A DNA stretch of 64,000 nt from Cynocephalus volans (taxonomy: Eukaryota > Chordata > Mammalia > Dermoptera > Cynocephalidae). Shown here piece after piece: positions 33,725 to 45,088 of the stretch (the first letter of the stretch is position 1; each line of letters opens with the position of its first letter). The notes below the pieces were generated by a model. It made no database searches. It saw nothing but the letters and a program-made list of their open reading frames with translations, and was not told where the DNA came from. Position numbers and translations under genes: made by a program. The stretch is from the NCBI RefSeq assembly GCF_027409185.1, contig NC_084461.1, forward strand, positions 189,678,501 to 189,742,500. The letters run 5' to 3'.

Positions 33725-34195
33725 GGTGTTCTCAAAGTATGATCCAGGGATCCTTCCATGACAATGAGATCCTTTAAAAGAGATCCGTGAAGTGAAAAAA
33801 ATTTGTCATACTACTAAGACATTAATTCTCATTTCTCTCCTGAGTGTAGAATGAAGTTTTCCAGAGGTGTAGTATATAACATTTAATATTGCAACAGATT
33901 ATATGCAGAACTTGACATGAGAATGGAAATATGAAAATCTGTCTTCCATTAGGCCAGACATTAAGAGAGATTTGCAAAAATGTAAAACAATGCCACACTT
34001 CTCAAACTATTTTTTGTTTGGAAGTTATTTCTCATTAAAATGTTATTCATATTAACATGGAATAGCATGTCATGTTAATAACTTCTTGATTTTATCAACA
34101 GACATACTCACATAATCAAAAACCTCTTTCATGTGTGTAATAATTTAAGATCATAAAGGGCTCCTAAAACTAAAAATGTTTGCAAATCATTGGCT
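33725..34195 (+). mobile_element. hAT-type DNA transposon remnant
   Basis: Starts with CTCAAAGTATGATCCAGGGA and ends near AAAAATGTTTGCAAATCATTGG, inverted-repeat-like ends. Between them is a decayed transposase C-terminus: the stretch from about 33885 reads, with stops, as a hAT C-terminal segment including KEICKNVKQCH-like residues (here REICKNVKQCH). Most of the coding region is deleted. Subfamily not resolved. Confidence 0.65.
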
Positions 34196-34199
34196 TAAA

Positions 34200-34640
34200 A
34201 TACAGGGATAGGAAGATATTTTGTGGCCATTTGCAAAAGCAACTTATCACTTAGAGGTTTTTGTTTATCAAAATGAGATATTGTGCATTTTATTCAGTTA
34301 ATGCTTGCCACCTCTCAACAAGTTTTCATTTCAAGAGCCAGTCCATATTTAAATTTCCCTGATTACCCCAACATATCCGTTATAGCTGGTTTGTTCAAAT
34401 TAGGATCCTGTTCAGGATCTTATATTGCATCTGCTTGTGTTGCCAACTTGCTTTTTCCACTCTGACATGTCATGTAGGTCTCTTAGTAAAAAGATTTTAT
34501 TCAGCTACATAATTGTTTTCAACACGTTACTCTCTATGGTATGGATTTGGAACTACGTTAACTGACCCCCTACTGATGAAAGCTTTAGTGATGCAGTGAA
34601 CATCCTTGTACCTAAACCCGAGAACTGGTGTGAATCTGCA
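34200..34640 (-). mobile_element. Probable ancient L1 3' end fragment
   Basis: AGGATCCTGTTCAGGATCTTATATTGCATC and the following TCTGACATGTCATGTAGG resemble antisense ancient L1 3' UTR. Strongly diverged. Confidence 0.5.
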
Positions 34641-34849
34641 GGAAAAACAAACTTTATTTTCAACAGAGTAACTCTTCTTCAAAGTTCACAAACACTGATA
34701 AACCACACCTCCTATATCATGATACACTTTTCAAGTGGACTGGATCTTGCACTGGCCTGAGCAATGTTTTCTTGCTCCTGGGTAAGGTACCTAGGAAGTC
34801 AAATTACCACAATTTTATTCTGGTCAACAAAGCAGAGGCCAGTCACATG

Positions 34850-35100
34850 GTATGGACGGGAGAGGACTGGATAGGTGGGAAGGGCAGCCCAATAGAACGA
34901 ACAGCACATGCAAAGGCTCCAAAGTAGGAAACAACAGCTTGAGGAATAAAACAATGTGGTGAGATCATAAAACGAGTGGAAGAGTGGGCTTGAGAGGGCT
35001 TTGCAGTCAGTTTTGGAACTGAACCTAAGAGGGATAAGGACTTACTAAAATGCCTGGGCAGAAGAATGACATGTTCAGATTTGCTTCAAAATATATCAGA
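34850..35100 (-). mobile_element. L2 LINE fragment
   Basis: GCACATGCAAAGGCTCCAAA, GAGGGCTTTGCAGTCAG and AATGACATGTTCAGATTTGC, in antisense L2 order. Confidence 0.7.
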
Positions 35101-35128
35101 GCCTATCACTACATGTTAGAATGGCTAG

Positions 35129-35139
<11 letters not shown>

Positions 35140-35169
<30 letters not shown>

Positions 35170-35379
35170 TATTTTGTCGATATACATTGTAGCTGATTAA
35201 TGCTCCCCATCACCAAAACCTCCCTCCCTTCTCCCTCCCCCCCTCCCCCCCAACAATGTCCTTTCTGTTTGCTTGTTGTATCAACTTCAAATAATTGTGG
35301 TTGTTATATCTTCTTCCCTCCCCCCCCCGATTTGTGTGTGTGTGTGTGTATGTGTGTGTGTGAATTTATATATTAATGT
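35140..35379 (-). other. L1 3' UTR with CA run, G-rich tract and poly-A
   Basis: On plus: long T-run (about 35131-35163), a C-rich block CCCTCCCCCCCTCCCCCC (about 35236-35254) and a GT/CA microsatellite (35334-35361). On the L1 sense strand the C-rich block is a G-rich tract able to form quadruplexes, as in the 3' UTR of other mammalian L1s. Confidence 0.85.
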
Positions 35380-38300
35380 TTAGCTCCCTCCAATAAGTGC
35401 GAACATGTGGTATTTCTCTTTCTGTGCCTGACTTGTTTCACTTAATATAATTCTCTCAAGGTCCATCCATGTTGTTGCAAATGGCAGTATTTCATTCATT
35501 TTTATAGCTGAGTAGTATTCCATTGTGTAGATGTACCACATTTTCCGTATCCACTCATCTGATGATGGGCATTTGGGCTGGTTCCAACTCTTGGCTATTG
35601 TAAAGAGTGCTGCGATGAACATTGGGGAACAGGTATACCTTCGACTTGATGATTTCCATTCCTCTGGGTATATTCCCAACAGTGGGATGGCTGGGTCGTA
35701 TGGTAGATCTATTTGCAATTGTTTAAGGAACCTCCATACCATTTTCCATAGAGGCTGCACCATTTTGCAGTCCCACCAACAATGTATGAGAGTTCCTTTT
35801 TCTCCGCAGCCTCGCCAGCATTTATCGTTCATAGTCTTTTGGATTTTAGCCATCCTAACTGGGGTTAGATGGTATCTCAATGTGGTTTTGATTTGCATTT
35901 CCCGGATGCTGAGTGATGTTGAGCATTTTTTCATATGTCTGTTGGCCATTTGGATATCTTCCTTAGAGAAATGCCTACTTAGCTCTTTTGCCCATTTTTT
36001 AATTGGGTTGCTTGTTTTCTTCTTGTAAAGTTGTTTGAGTTCCTTATATATTCTGGATATTAATCCTTTGTCAGATGTATATTTTGCAAATATTTTCTCC
36101 CACTCTGTTGGTTGTCTTTTAACTCTTTTAATTGTTTCTTTTGCTGTGCAGAAGCTTTTTAGTTTGATATAATCCCATTTGTTTATTTTTCCTTTGGTTG
36201 CCCGTGCTTTTGGGGTCGTATTCATGAAGTCTGTGCCCAGTCCTATTTCCTGAAGTGTTTCCCCTATGTTTTCTTTAAGAAGTTTTATTGTCTCAGGGTG
36301 TATATTTAAATCCTTAATCCATTTTGAGTTGATTTTAGTATACGGTGAGAGGTATGGATCTAGTTTCATTCTCCTGCATATCGATATCCAGTTATCCCAG
36401 CACCACTTGCTGAAGAGGCAGTCCCTTCCCCAGTGAATAGGCTTGGTGCCTTTGTCAAAGATCAGATGGCAGTAAGTGTGTGGGTTGATTTCTGGATTCT
36501 CTATTCTATTCCATTGGTCAGTGTGTCTGTTTTTATGCCAGTACCATACTGTTTTGGTTATTATAGCTTTGTAGTATAGCTTAAAGTCAGGTAGTGTTAT
36601 GCCTCCAGCTTTATTTTTTTTGCTGAGCATTGCTTTGGCTATTCGTGGTCTTTTATTGTTCCATATAAATGTCTGAATAGTTTTTTCCATTTCTGAGAAA
36701 AATGTCTTTGGAATTTTGATGGGGATTGCATTGAATTTGTATATCACTTTGGGTAGTATGGACATTTTCACTATGTTGATTCTTCCAATCCAAGAGCATG
36801 GAATATCTTTCCATCTTCTTGTATCCTCTCTAATTTCTCTCAGCAGTGGTTTGTAGTTCTCATTATAGAGATTTTTCACCTCCTTGGTTAACTCAATTCC
36901 TAAGTATTTTATTTTTTTGGTGGCTATTGTAAATGGGCAGGCTTTCTTGATTTCTCCTTCTGCATGTTCACTATTGGAGAAAAGAAATGCTACTGATTTT
37001 TGTGTGTTGATTTTGTATCCTGCTACTGTGCTGAAATCATTTATCAATTCCAACAGTTTTTTTGTAGAGGTTTTAGGCTGTTCGATATATAGGATCATGT
37101 CATCTGCAAACAGGGACAGTTTGACTTCATCTTTTCCAATCTGGATGCCCTTTATTTCCTTCTCTTCTCTGATTGCTCTGGCTAGTACTTCCAACACTAT
37201 GTTGAATAGGAGTGGTGAGAGTGGGCATCCTTGTCTAGTGCCTGTTCTTAAAGGAAAAGCTTTCAGCTTTTCCCCATTCAGGATGATATTGGCAGTGGGT
37301 TTGGCATATATGGCTTTAATTATGTTGAGATACTTTCCCTCTATACCTAACTTATAGAGGGTCTTTGTCATGAATGAGTGCTGAACTTTATCAAATGCTT
37401 TTTCAGCATCTATAGAGATGATCATATGGTCCTTGTGTTTGAGTTTATTAATATGGTGTATCACATTTATTGATTTGCGTATGTTGAACCAACCTTGCAT
37501 CCCTGGGATGAATCCCACTTGATCGTGATGAATAATTTTTCGTATGTGTTGCTGTATTCTGTTTGCTAGTATTTTAGTGAGGATTTTTGCATCTATATTC
37601 ATCAAGGATATCGGCCTGTAGTTTTCTTTTTTGGTTATATCTTTACCTGGTTTTGGTATCAGGATGATGTTTGCTTCATAGAATGAGTTTGGGAGATTTG
37701 CGTCTGTTTCAATCTTTTGGAATAGTTTGTAAAGAATCGGTGTCAATTCCTCTTTGAATGTTTGGTAAAATTCTGCTGTGAATCCATCCGGTCCTGGGCT
37801 TTTCTTTGTTGGGAGCCTTCTGATAACAGCTTCAATCTCCTTTATTGTTATTGGTCTGTTCAAATTTTCTACGTCTTCACGGTTCAGTTTTGGGAGCTTG
37901 TGTGTGTCCAGAAATTTATCCATTTCCTCCAGATTTTCAAATTTGTTGGCGTATAGTTGTTTATAGTAGTCTCGAATGATTCCTTGTATTTCAGATGAAT
38001 CAGTTGTAATATCGCCTTTTTCATTTCTAATTTTTGTTATTTGAGTCTTCTCTCTTCTTTTTTTTGTTAGCCAAGCTAATGGTTTGTCAATTTTATTTAT
38101 CTTTTCAAAAAACCAACTTTTTGATTCGTTGATCTTTTGAATTGTTTTTTGGTTTTCAATTTCATTCAGTTCTGCTCTGATCTTAATGATTTCTTTCCGT
38201 CTGCTAACTTTAGGATTGGATTGTTCTTGTTTTTCTAGTTCTTTAAGGTGAAGTGTTAGGTTGTTCACTTGCCATCTTTCCATTCTTCTGAAGTGAGCAT

Positions 38301-39207
38301 TTAATGCAATAAATTTTCCCCTCAATACTGCTTTTGCAGTGTCCCACAGGTTTTGGTATGATGTATCATTGTTTTCATTAGTTTCAATAAACTTTTTGAT
38401 TTCCTGCTTGATTTCTTCTTGGACCCATATGTCATTAAGTAGAATGCTGTTTAATTTCCATGTGTTTGTATAGTTTCCAGAGTTTTGTTTGTTATTAATT
38501 TCTAGTTTTAATCCATTGTGGTCTGAGAAGATACATGGGATAATTGCAATTTTTTTGAATTTATTGAGACTTGATTTGTGACCTAATATGTGATCTATCC
38601 TGGAGAATGATCCATGTGCTGATGAGAAGAATGAATATTCTGAGGTTGTTGGGTGGAATGTTCTGTAGATATCTGCCAATTCCAATTGGTCTAGAGTCTT
38701 GTTTAGATCTTGTGTTTCTCTACTGATTCTTTGCCTAGATGATCTGTCTAATATTGACAGTGGAGTGTTCAGGTCCCCTGCTATTATGGTATTAGTGTCT
38801 ATTTCCTTCTTTAGGTCTAATAGAGTTTGTTTTATAAATCTGGCTGCTCCAACATTGGGTGCGTACATATTTATGATTGTTATGTCTTCTTGATGGATCA
38901 GTCCTTTTATCATTAAGTAGTGTCCCTCATTGTCTCTTTTTATGGTTTTTAGTTTAAAGTCTATTTTGTCAGATATAAGAATAGCCACTCCAGCTCGTTT
39001 TTCTTTTCTGTTTGCATGGTAAATCTTTTTCCATCCTTTCACTCTTAGTCTGTGTGAATCTTTATGGGTGAGGTGGGTCTCTTGTAGGCAGCATATAGTT
39101 GGGTCCTGCTTTTTGATCCAGTCAGCCAGTCTGTGTCTTTTAATTGGGGAATTTAAGCCTTTAACATTAAGAGTTGTTATTGAAAGGTGTTGATTTATTC
39201 CTAGCAT
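35380..39207 (-). CDS. L1 ORF2 protein: endonuclease and reverse transcriptase, intact
   Basis: One open frame of 1275 codons, the usual length for primate ORF2p. The N-terminal apurinic-like endonuclease (about 1-240) keeps N14, E43, D145, N147, D205, S228, D229 and H230 at the human L1 numbering. The reverse transcriptase follows, with SPGPDGF and FADD at residues 700-703 (37110 downward), the metal-binding pair being D702 and D703. The C-terminus has the cysteine-rich [18 protein letters not shown] segment and ends MFALIGGS. It nicks T-rich target DNA and copies L1 RNA (target-primed reverse transcription), working with ORF1p in the same RNP, and also mobilises SINEs in trans. It is the likely type of enzyme behind the CYN SINEs here (inference). 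The plus-strand frames inside are shadows. Confidence 0.97.
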   Translation of the reverse strand: MLGINQHLSITTLNVKGLNSPIKRHRLADWIKKQDPTICCLQETHLTHKDSHRLRVKGWKKIYHANRKEKRAGVAILISDKIDFKLKTIKRDNEGHYLMIKGLIHQEDITIINMYAPNVGAARFIKQTLLDLKKEIDTNTIIAGDLNTPLSILDRSSRQRISRETQDLNKTLDQLELADIYRTFHPTTSEYSFFSSAHGSFSRIDHILGHKSSLNKFKKIAIIPCIFSDHNGLKLEINNKQNSGNYTNTWKLNSILLNDIWVQEEIKQEIKKFIETNENNDTSYQNLWDTAKAVLRGKFIALNAHFRRMERWQVNNLTLHLKELEKQEQSNPKVSRRKEIIKIRAELNEIENQKTIQKINESKSWFFEKINKIDKPLAWLTKKRREKTQITKIRNEKGDITTDSSEIQGIIRDYYKQLYANKFENLEEMDKFLDTHKLPKLNREDVENLNRPITIKEIEAVIRRLPTKKSPGPDGFTAEFYQTFKEELTPILYKLFQKIETDANLPNSFYEANIILIPKPGKDITKKENYRPISLMNIDAKILTKILANRIQQHIRKIIHHDQVGFIPGMQGWFNIRKSINVIHHINKLKHKDHMIISIDAEKAFDKVQHSFMTKTLYKLGIEGKYLNIIKAIYAKPTANIILNGEKLKAFPLRTGTRQGCPLSPLLFNIVLEVLARAIREEKEIKGIQIGKDEVKLSLFADDMILYIEQPKTSTKKLLELINDFSTVAGYKINTQKSVAFLFSNSEHAEGEIKKACPFTIATKKIKYLGIELTKEVKNLYNENYKPLLREIREDTRRWKDIPCSWIGRINIVKMSILPKVIYKFNAIPIKIPKTFFSEMEKTIQTFIWNNKRPRIAKAMLSKKNKAGGITLPDFKLYYKAIITKTVWYWHKNRHTDQWNRIENPEINPHTYCHLIFDKGTKPIHWGRDCLFSKWCWDNWISICRRMKLDPYLSPYTKINSKWIKDLNIHPETIKLLKENIGETLQEIGLGTDFMNTTPKARATKGKINKWDYIKLKSFCTAKETIKRVKRQPTEWEKIFAKYTSDKGLISRIYKELKQLYKKKTSNPIKKWAKELSRHFSKEDIQMANRHMKKCSTSLSIREMQIKTTLRYHLTPVRMAKIQKTMNDKCWRGCGEKGTLIHCWWDCKMVQPLWKMVWRFLKQLQIDLPYDPAIPLLGIYPEEWKSSSRRYTCSPMFIAALFTIAKSWNQPKCPSSDEWIRKMWYIYTMEYYSAIKMNEILPFATTWMDLERIILSETSQAQKEKYHMFALIGGS

Positions 39208-39394
39208 TTTATTGGTTGTTTGGTTGTCTTAGGTGTCTTTTGTTCCTTGCTTTCTGATTTACTGTTTGGTTTCTTTGTTTGTTGGTTCCTTAGGTTGTAG
39301 ATAGTGTTTTTGTTAGCTTGTTTTCTCTTCATGAATGCCATTTTTATTGTACTAGCAGGTTTTGATTTTTCTTGGGTTTTTATGGCAGTGGTAG

Positions 39395-40393
39395 TTATTT
39401 TTCAGGAACCAAACCCAGTACTCCCTTCAGGATTTCTTGTAAGGGTGGTCTTGTGGTAGTGAACTCCCGCAGTTTTTGTTTGTCTGAGAAATATACTATT
39501 TGCCCCTCATTTCGGAAGGATAGCCTTGCAGGGTAGAGTATTCTTGGCTGGCAATCTTTGTCTTTTAGTATTTTGAAAATATCATCCCATTCCTTTCTAG
39601 CTTTTAGGGTTTGTGATGAAAAGTCTGATGTTAACCTGATTGGGGCTCCCTTATAGGTGATTTGACGCTTCTCTCTTGCAGCTTTTAAGATTCTCTCTTT
39701 GTCTCTGAGTTTTGCCAATTTGACTATGACATGTCTTGGAGAAGGCCTTTTTGGGTTGAATACGTTTGGAGATCGTTGAGCTTCCTGGATCTGAAGATCA
39801 GTGATTTTTCCTATACCTGGGAAGTTTTCTGCCACTATTTTGTTGAATATGTTTTCAATGGAATCTCCATTTTCCTCCCCTTCTGGAATACCCATGACTC
39901 GGATATTTGAGCGCTTGAGGTTGTCTGATATCTCTCTCAGATTTTCTTCCATGTCCTTGATTCTTTTCTCTTTCTTTTTGTCTGCTTGTGTTATTTCAAA
40001 CAGCCCATCTTCAAGTTCAGAGGTTCTCTCTTCAACTTCGACAAGCCTGCTGGTTAAACTCTCCGTTGTGTTTTTTATTTCGCTGAATAATTTCTTCAGT
40101 TCAGCAAGTTCTGCTACATTTTTTTTCAGGAAATTGATTTCCTTGTATATTTCCTCTTTCAGATCCTGTATACTTTTCCTCATTTCATCATGATGTCTAG
40201 CTGAGTTTTCTTGTATCTCATTCAGTTTCCTTAGAATTATCACTCGAAATTCCTTGTCAGTTATTTCAAGGGCTTCTTGTTCTATAGGATCTAGAGTATG
40301 AGATTTATTAACTTTTGGTGGTGTACTTTCTTGATTTTTTGTATTTCTGGTGTCTTTTTTTTGGTGTTTATTCATTGTGGCAGGGGGTTTCAC
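39395..40393 (-). CDS. L1 ORF1 protein: RNA-binding chaperone, intact
   Basis: Open frame of 332 codons starting MNKHQKKDTRNTKNQ; human ORF1p has 338. Order of parts: a short basic and disordered N-terminus; a long heptad-rich coiled coil (about 55-165, e.g. LKEEIYKEINFLKKNVAEL); an RRM (from about 168, SNIRVMGIPEGEENGDS); and a basic C-terminal domain with RHVIVKLAKLRDKERILKAA. ORF1p forms trimers, coats L1 RNA and acts as a nucleic-acid chaperone in the cytoplasm. The start is supported by alignment with the sister copy at 27843. A spacer of 187 bases separates its stop from ORF2, as expected for L1. No stop or frameshift is seen. Confidence 0.96.
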   Translation of the reverse strand: MKPPATMNKHQKKDTRNTKNQESTPPKVNKSHTLDPIEQEALEITDKEFRVIILRKLNEIQENSARHHDEMRKSIQDLKEEIYKEINFLKKNVAELAELKKLFSEIKNTTESLTSRLVEVEERTSELEDGLFEITQADKKKEKRIKDMEENLREISDNLKRSNIRVMGIPEGEENGDSIENIFNKIVAENFPGIGKITDLQIQEAQRSPNVFNPKRPSPRHVIVKLAKLRDKERILKAAREKRQITYKGAPIRLTSDFSSQTLKARKEWDDIFKILKDKDCQPRILYPARLSFRNEGQIVYFSDKQKLREFTTTRPPLQEILKGVLGLVPEK

Positions 40394-41915
40394 AGTCCAC
40401 CGGTTTAAGACTAATGACTAACTAGGATGTTGCTGTGGTTGCCAATTTGGTATGGCTCCCGCCGTGACTGCTCAGTTGGCCTCTAGTGTCTTGTGTGTGT
40501 GGTTGCCTCGGGTCTTGGGCTTCTCCGGGGAGCCACCTTTCTGGTCAGCTTGTACTCTGCTGGGCTGGTGGATCACGTACCACAGGGTGTGTGATCTCTG
40601 TTGAGCTTTCACTTTCTGTACAGGACTTCTCCCCGTTCCGTGTGCTCTGGCCCAGGCTGTTAGATCGTGCCGTGGCGACCCCACCGGGTGTGTGGTTCCT
40701 GTCGAGTCTCCGCCTCCCTGGCCGCACGTCTCCCCCCTCTGTGCACACTGTGCTGGGCTGGGGCGTGTGTTCTGCACCCCTCGTCTATCAGCTGGGCCTT
40801 CAAGACCCTGCTCAGCACCGCCTCGCCCAGGAAGTCTACCAGGTTTCTGCTAGGCACAGACGACCGGTCTCTCTGGGTGCCTTTGTAGCACTGTGTAGAT
40901 CTTTTTCGGGTCTTGTTCACCTTTGTATCCCCCCGGTATAAACCGAGTCTAGTGCCCGCCTGCAGCCTGCTCTCCAGCAGGTTCAAGCGGACCTGGGAAC
41001 TCTCCTACCACACTATTCCCAACCAGAAATTCGTTAGGCTTTTTTCCAAACTGGTGGTCGCAGAGATGGTATCTGCCTCCCAGTAACAGGAAGTTTACCG
41101 GGGCGGAGTCCAGGGTGTGGTGGAGTGACAGTCGGCCCGCCCGTACTTCCTAGCCCTCCCAAAACTGGTCGGGACACCCCACACCCACAGCCCTGCCAGA
41201 GAACCGCGGAGGGAGTGGGAGAGGAGGTCGGCCCGCAGGGTCCGGAAAGCCCCGCGCCAGGCCAAGCAAATGGGCTCAGTGATGGCCGAGCAGGGCGGAG
41301 CTGCCCGCACCTGGGAAAATGGAGGCAGCACCGGGGCAATGAGTGGCCTGGTGGTGCAGGCGGAAGCCGCGTGGGCATCCACCCCCCCGAACAGAGCTGT
41401 GCCAGGGATCACTCACAGTGCTGTGCCAGGTCGGGCGCTCGCTCTGTCTCTGGTTTGTTGCCTTCCGTGTTCTCGGCGCTGCCGCCTCGGGCTGTTCAGT
41501 CGCGGCGCCGCTCGGGCGCTCCCAGGAATCTTCTTTAATGCCGGCCTGAAACCTCGAATCCTGAATAGGGCAGCTGGCCGCCTTCTTCAGCGCGGCCCCG
41601 GTCTCCGGGATCCTGGCTGCATCCACAGCAGCCCTGGCGCCGTGTTCCCTGTTTCAAGACTCACTTTTGCAGCTAAGAATCAGTTCTTTTCCTGCTCCAC
41701 ACTTCAAAGCTGTTGCCTGTAAATGAGGCAGCCTCTCCTGCCGGGGGCAAAGTGGCGTTGAGCCCCCACGACCGGCCAGCAGCAGCAGTCCTCCCTTAAG
41801 AGATGGCCAGGGGAAGGTCCACAAGTTTCCCGGCTGCCTGAGGCCCAGTGGCCACCTTTTCCACCTCAGCTACTCCGCGCCAGCCGCCGCAGCCGCCGCC
41901 ATCTTGAAACCTTAC
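40394..41915 (-). promoter_or_regulatory. L1 5' UTR promoter, CpG-rich, YY1-type site at the 5' end
   Basis: About 1.5 kb with many CpGs. The first bases on the minus strand contain CAAGATGGCGG (plus 41894-41905 region), the YY1 site position known from human L1, which helps set the transcription start. Two tandem units lie near the ORF1 end (40575-40789). Long antisense frames on plus are GC-driven shadows. Confidence 0.85.
40575..40789 (-). repeat. L1 5' UTR tandem units (one long, one short)
   Basis: Long unit 40667-40789 (123 bp) and short unit 40575-40666 (92 bp), homologous to the 27180-27643 array: shared GGGAGA-GT-C middle and CACACACCC-GTGG ends. The sister L1 has two long-short pairs; this one has one. 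Confidence 0.75.
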
Positions 41916-42424
41916 CTAGAATTTTTTTTTAAAACTGAAAATACCAAGTGTTGACAAGGATGTCGAACACTGGAACTGTGATACACAGCTGGTGAGACGC
42001 AGGAGTTTGGCTATTTCTTACAAAGCTAAAAATGCACTTATACAACCCAGCAACCCTACTCCCAGGTATTCACCCAAAATAAAACATACATCCACACAAA
42101 AACCTGTACACAGATGTTTATAGTGGCTTTACCCATAATCAGCAATAATTGTAAGCAGTCCAAATGTCTTTCAAATGGTGAATTGGATACAGTGATACAG
42201 ATACAGTGGAATACTAGTAAATAATAATTACTTAACCATGAACATGAACAAATCTCAAAAGTTTATTATGCTAAGGCAGACTTAAAAGACTGCATACTAT
42301 ATGACTTCCTGGAAAAAGGGAAACTACATGAACACAAACTTAATCAATGGTTAATGGGAGCAGGAGCTGACTATAAAAGAACATCAGCCTGTGAGAAAAT
42401 GGGAATGCTCCACAAGAAATAGCA

Positions 42425-42800
42425 ATGATTGTAGGGGAGGGGCTGGGAATTAAGCACATGTTAAGTAACTAAAGGGGAGGAGGTCTGCAGTCTGAGGAAC
42501 CCACAGTTGCTTCTCATCTACATAGTTTAGTATCGCTTATTCAGGGACGATTGGGAAAATGCCACTGTTTTATATCGGTAGAGTGTGGGTGAAAAAGCCG
42601 AGAAGCCAGACACTAAGTATAAACTTGAAGCGAAGAATACTGATTCAAAGCTGATGAGGAGCAGGCTCTACTGCAGACCCCACTCCCCTCCCATCCCACT
42701 CTTTAGAGGAGAGGCAAAAATCCCATTAAGTTGGCAGGGCCAAATCACACCTCTTGGCAGGTAAGTTTTTTTCACCACACCCTCCCCTCCAAAGACAGAG
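42425..42800. other. Intergenic flank downstream of RPL6, unassigned
   Basis: Between the ancient L1 and the RPL6 poly-A site. No gene or named repeat recognised. Confidence 0.45.
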
Positions 42801-42848
42801 ACACAAATGAAATGTATCAGTTATTTAATTTGGTTCTTGGTAAGAAAT

Positions 42849-43001
<153 letters not shown>

Positions 43002-43195
43002 CTAAATAAAAAGAAAATTAAAACATTTTAAAATAGGCACACGCACACAAAAACAAACAGGCATAAATACTGAACTATGCAGTTCACTAAGGAATCCTAC
43101 CTCACAAGTGTTCAAGTCCCAGGAATATTTAGAAAACAATTAAAGGCAATTTTGTTAGTCCTTTCCTTGGCAGGCTGAAGTACAACCTGTCCCTT

Positions 43196-43275
43196 TATTT
43201 TTTTGGCAGTTACTGGTAGGGGTTTTCTGAACCCTTTGACCTTGGTGTTTTAACACCATGCTCTAACTAACTTGT
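43196..43275 (-). repeat. CYN-type SINE relic in RPL6 intron 6
   Basis: TTTTTTTGGCAGTTACTGGT, then CCTTTGACCTTGGTGTTTTAACACC and CTCTAACTAACTTG. 5' end eroded. Confidence 0.75.
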
Positions 43276-43578
43276 TTCTTACATAATAAAAATAGTGAAA
43301 ATAAGAAAAAAAAAAAAGTAGCTCTCATCCTTTTGTCTACTTTAATATGCAGCAAAGATAAATAAGGGTAAATTCTCAATACAATGACAGCAGTAGTTCC
43401 TGGAAGAGTTCCACCAAAACCTCAGGACTCTGAGTTGAGCTCCCAGGCCCCAAAAAGAACTACTGAATTTAGAAGAATCTGGAAAAATACTAAGTATTTC
43501 CCAGACATTTCACATTATTTACCTTTTATTTTTCTTCTGTTTATTTTTACACCCAGCTTCAGGGGGCCAGTGCTATCA

Positions 43579-43803
<225 letters not shown>

Positions 43804-44372
43804 TTAATTTAGTGAGGGAAAGAGGAAATAATCATTTAAGAACTGACTCTGAGTAGGCACTGTATTTGGAGAAATTTCAAACTGTTCTTTCTACTGCCAG
43901 CACACAGCACCAAGAATTAAGATTTCAGTTTGTCCAAGGCTTTCCTTCCCCCACACATCTTTTAAAGTCACCCAACTTGGAAGAAGGTAGTCACTAAAAC
44001 AAGGTTGGTTAAAACCAGAGGTCTCTGAAGGTAGCTGAGTACTGCTCACACAGAGTGAACAATTCACTTTTTGCCTGTTTAGTAACTCCATCTTGATATC
44101 GAGTGACGGACCAATTATACACTTTATGCAGGATGAACTCCTTGGTGCCAGTAGCCAATCATTCCTTATTCTAGGTGGCAGTTACTTCTTGTGTTACTAC
44201 ACAAAATTTAAATACCTGGCTTCATTTAACTAAGATGTATACAAGGCAATGAAATGGGGCGCAGAATCTCATGGCATTGAGAAACTTCCAAGTGGGTGGT
44301 AGCAAATGCGTATATTGGAAGCATTTACAAATCCAAGTTTCAGAGAATATAAAAATCTGAAGATCTTCTTAC

Positions 44373-44421
44373 CAGTCACAAGTAGCAACCCACTGCTCAG
44401 CTGCTTCAAGAAAACCACCCT
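44373..44421 (-). CDS. RPL6: RPL6 exon 5
   Basis: 49 bases: RVVFLKQLSSGLLLVT plus the first base of a split glycine codon. Acceptor TTTACAG/AGG, donor ACTG/GTAAGA. Too short to stand out by itself; placed by frame and homology. Confidence 0.96.
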
Positions 44422-44776
44422 CTGTAAATTAAACAGGAAATAATTAGTTTTGGGAAACTAAAAACTGACTTCTGAATCAATCAAATCACAGGCATCTATA
44501 TTTAGAAAAAGAAATTCTACACGTATATGGCTTGGCAGTTCTGGAAGCAACCACACCAAGCTACTAGGGAATTAACTACGATACAAACATTTTCAAGTAA
44601 ATGTGTTATTTGTAACAAGTAATATAACCAATAGCAGGAACTGGTTAAGTCAATTATTATAAATTCTGAATTAAACCTGTTATTTGTAACAACAGGAAGA
44701 TGTTTACACTAGGTGAAAACAGTAGGAAAAACTATGCACAGTATGTATGACCATCTCTATATTGAATGCTCTGCTA

Positions 44777-45088
<312 letters not shown>

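Larger units (their letters stand above)
35140..41915 (-). mobile_element. Full-length L1 with both ORFs intact
   Basis: Bounded by a perfect 15-bp target duplication CTAGAATTTTTTTTT (35125-35139 and 41916-41930). On the minus strand: 5' UTR 41915-40394 starting GTAAGGTTTCAAGATGGCGG, ORF1 40393-39395, spacer, ORF2 39207-35380, 3' UTR with a (GT)n on plus and a G-rich tract, and a poly-A tail (T-run from 35131). No stop or frameshift is seen. This is the structure of a possibly retrotransposition-competent element. Activity is inferred. Confidence 0.96.
35100..42420 (+). mobile_element. Ancient L1 ORF2 end, split by the young L1
   Basis: AGCCTATCACTACATGTTAGAATGG (35100-35124) joins across the insertion to AAAACTGAAAATACCAAGTG (from 41931), then the usual ORF2 end: ACCCAGCAACCCTACTCCCAG, CCAAATGTCTTTCAAATGGTGA. 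Only 35100-35139 and 41916-42420 belong to it. Confidence 0.8.

Noticed and set aside
40472-41722. Plus- and minus-strand frames up to 151 codons
   Set aside because: These fall in the CpG-rich L1 5' UTR and are not ORF1 or ORF2. I saw no sign of a conserved antisense protein.
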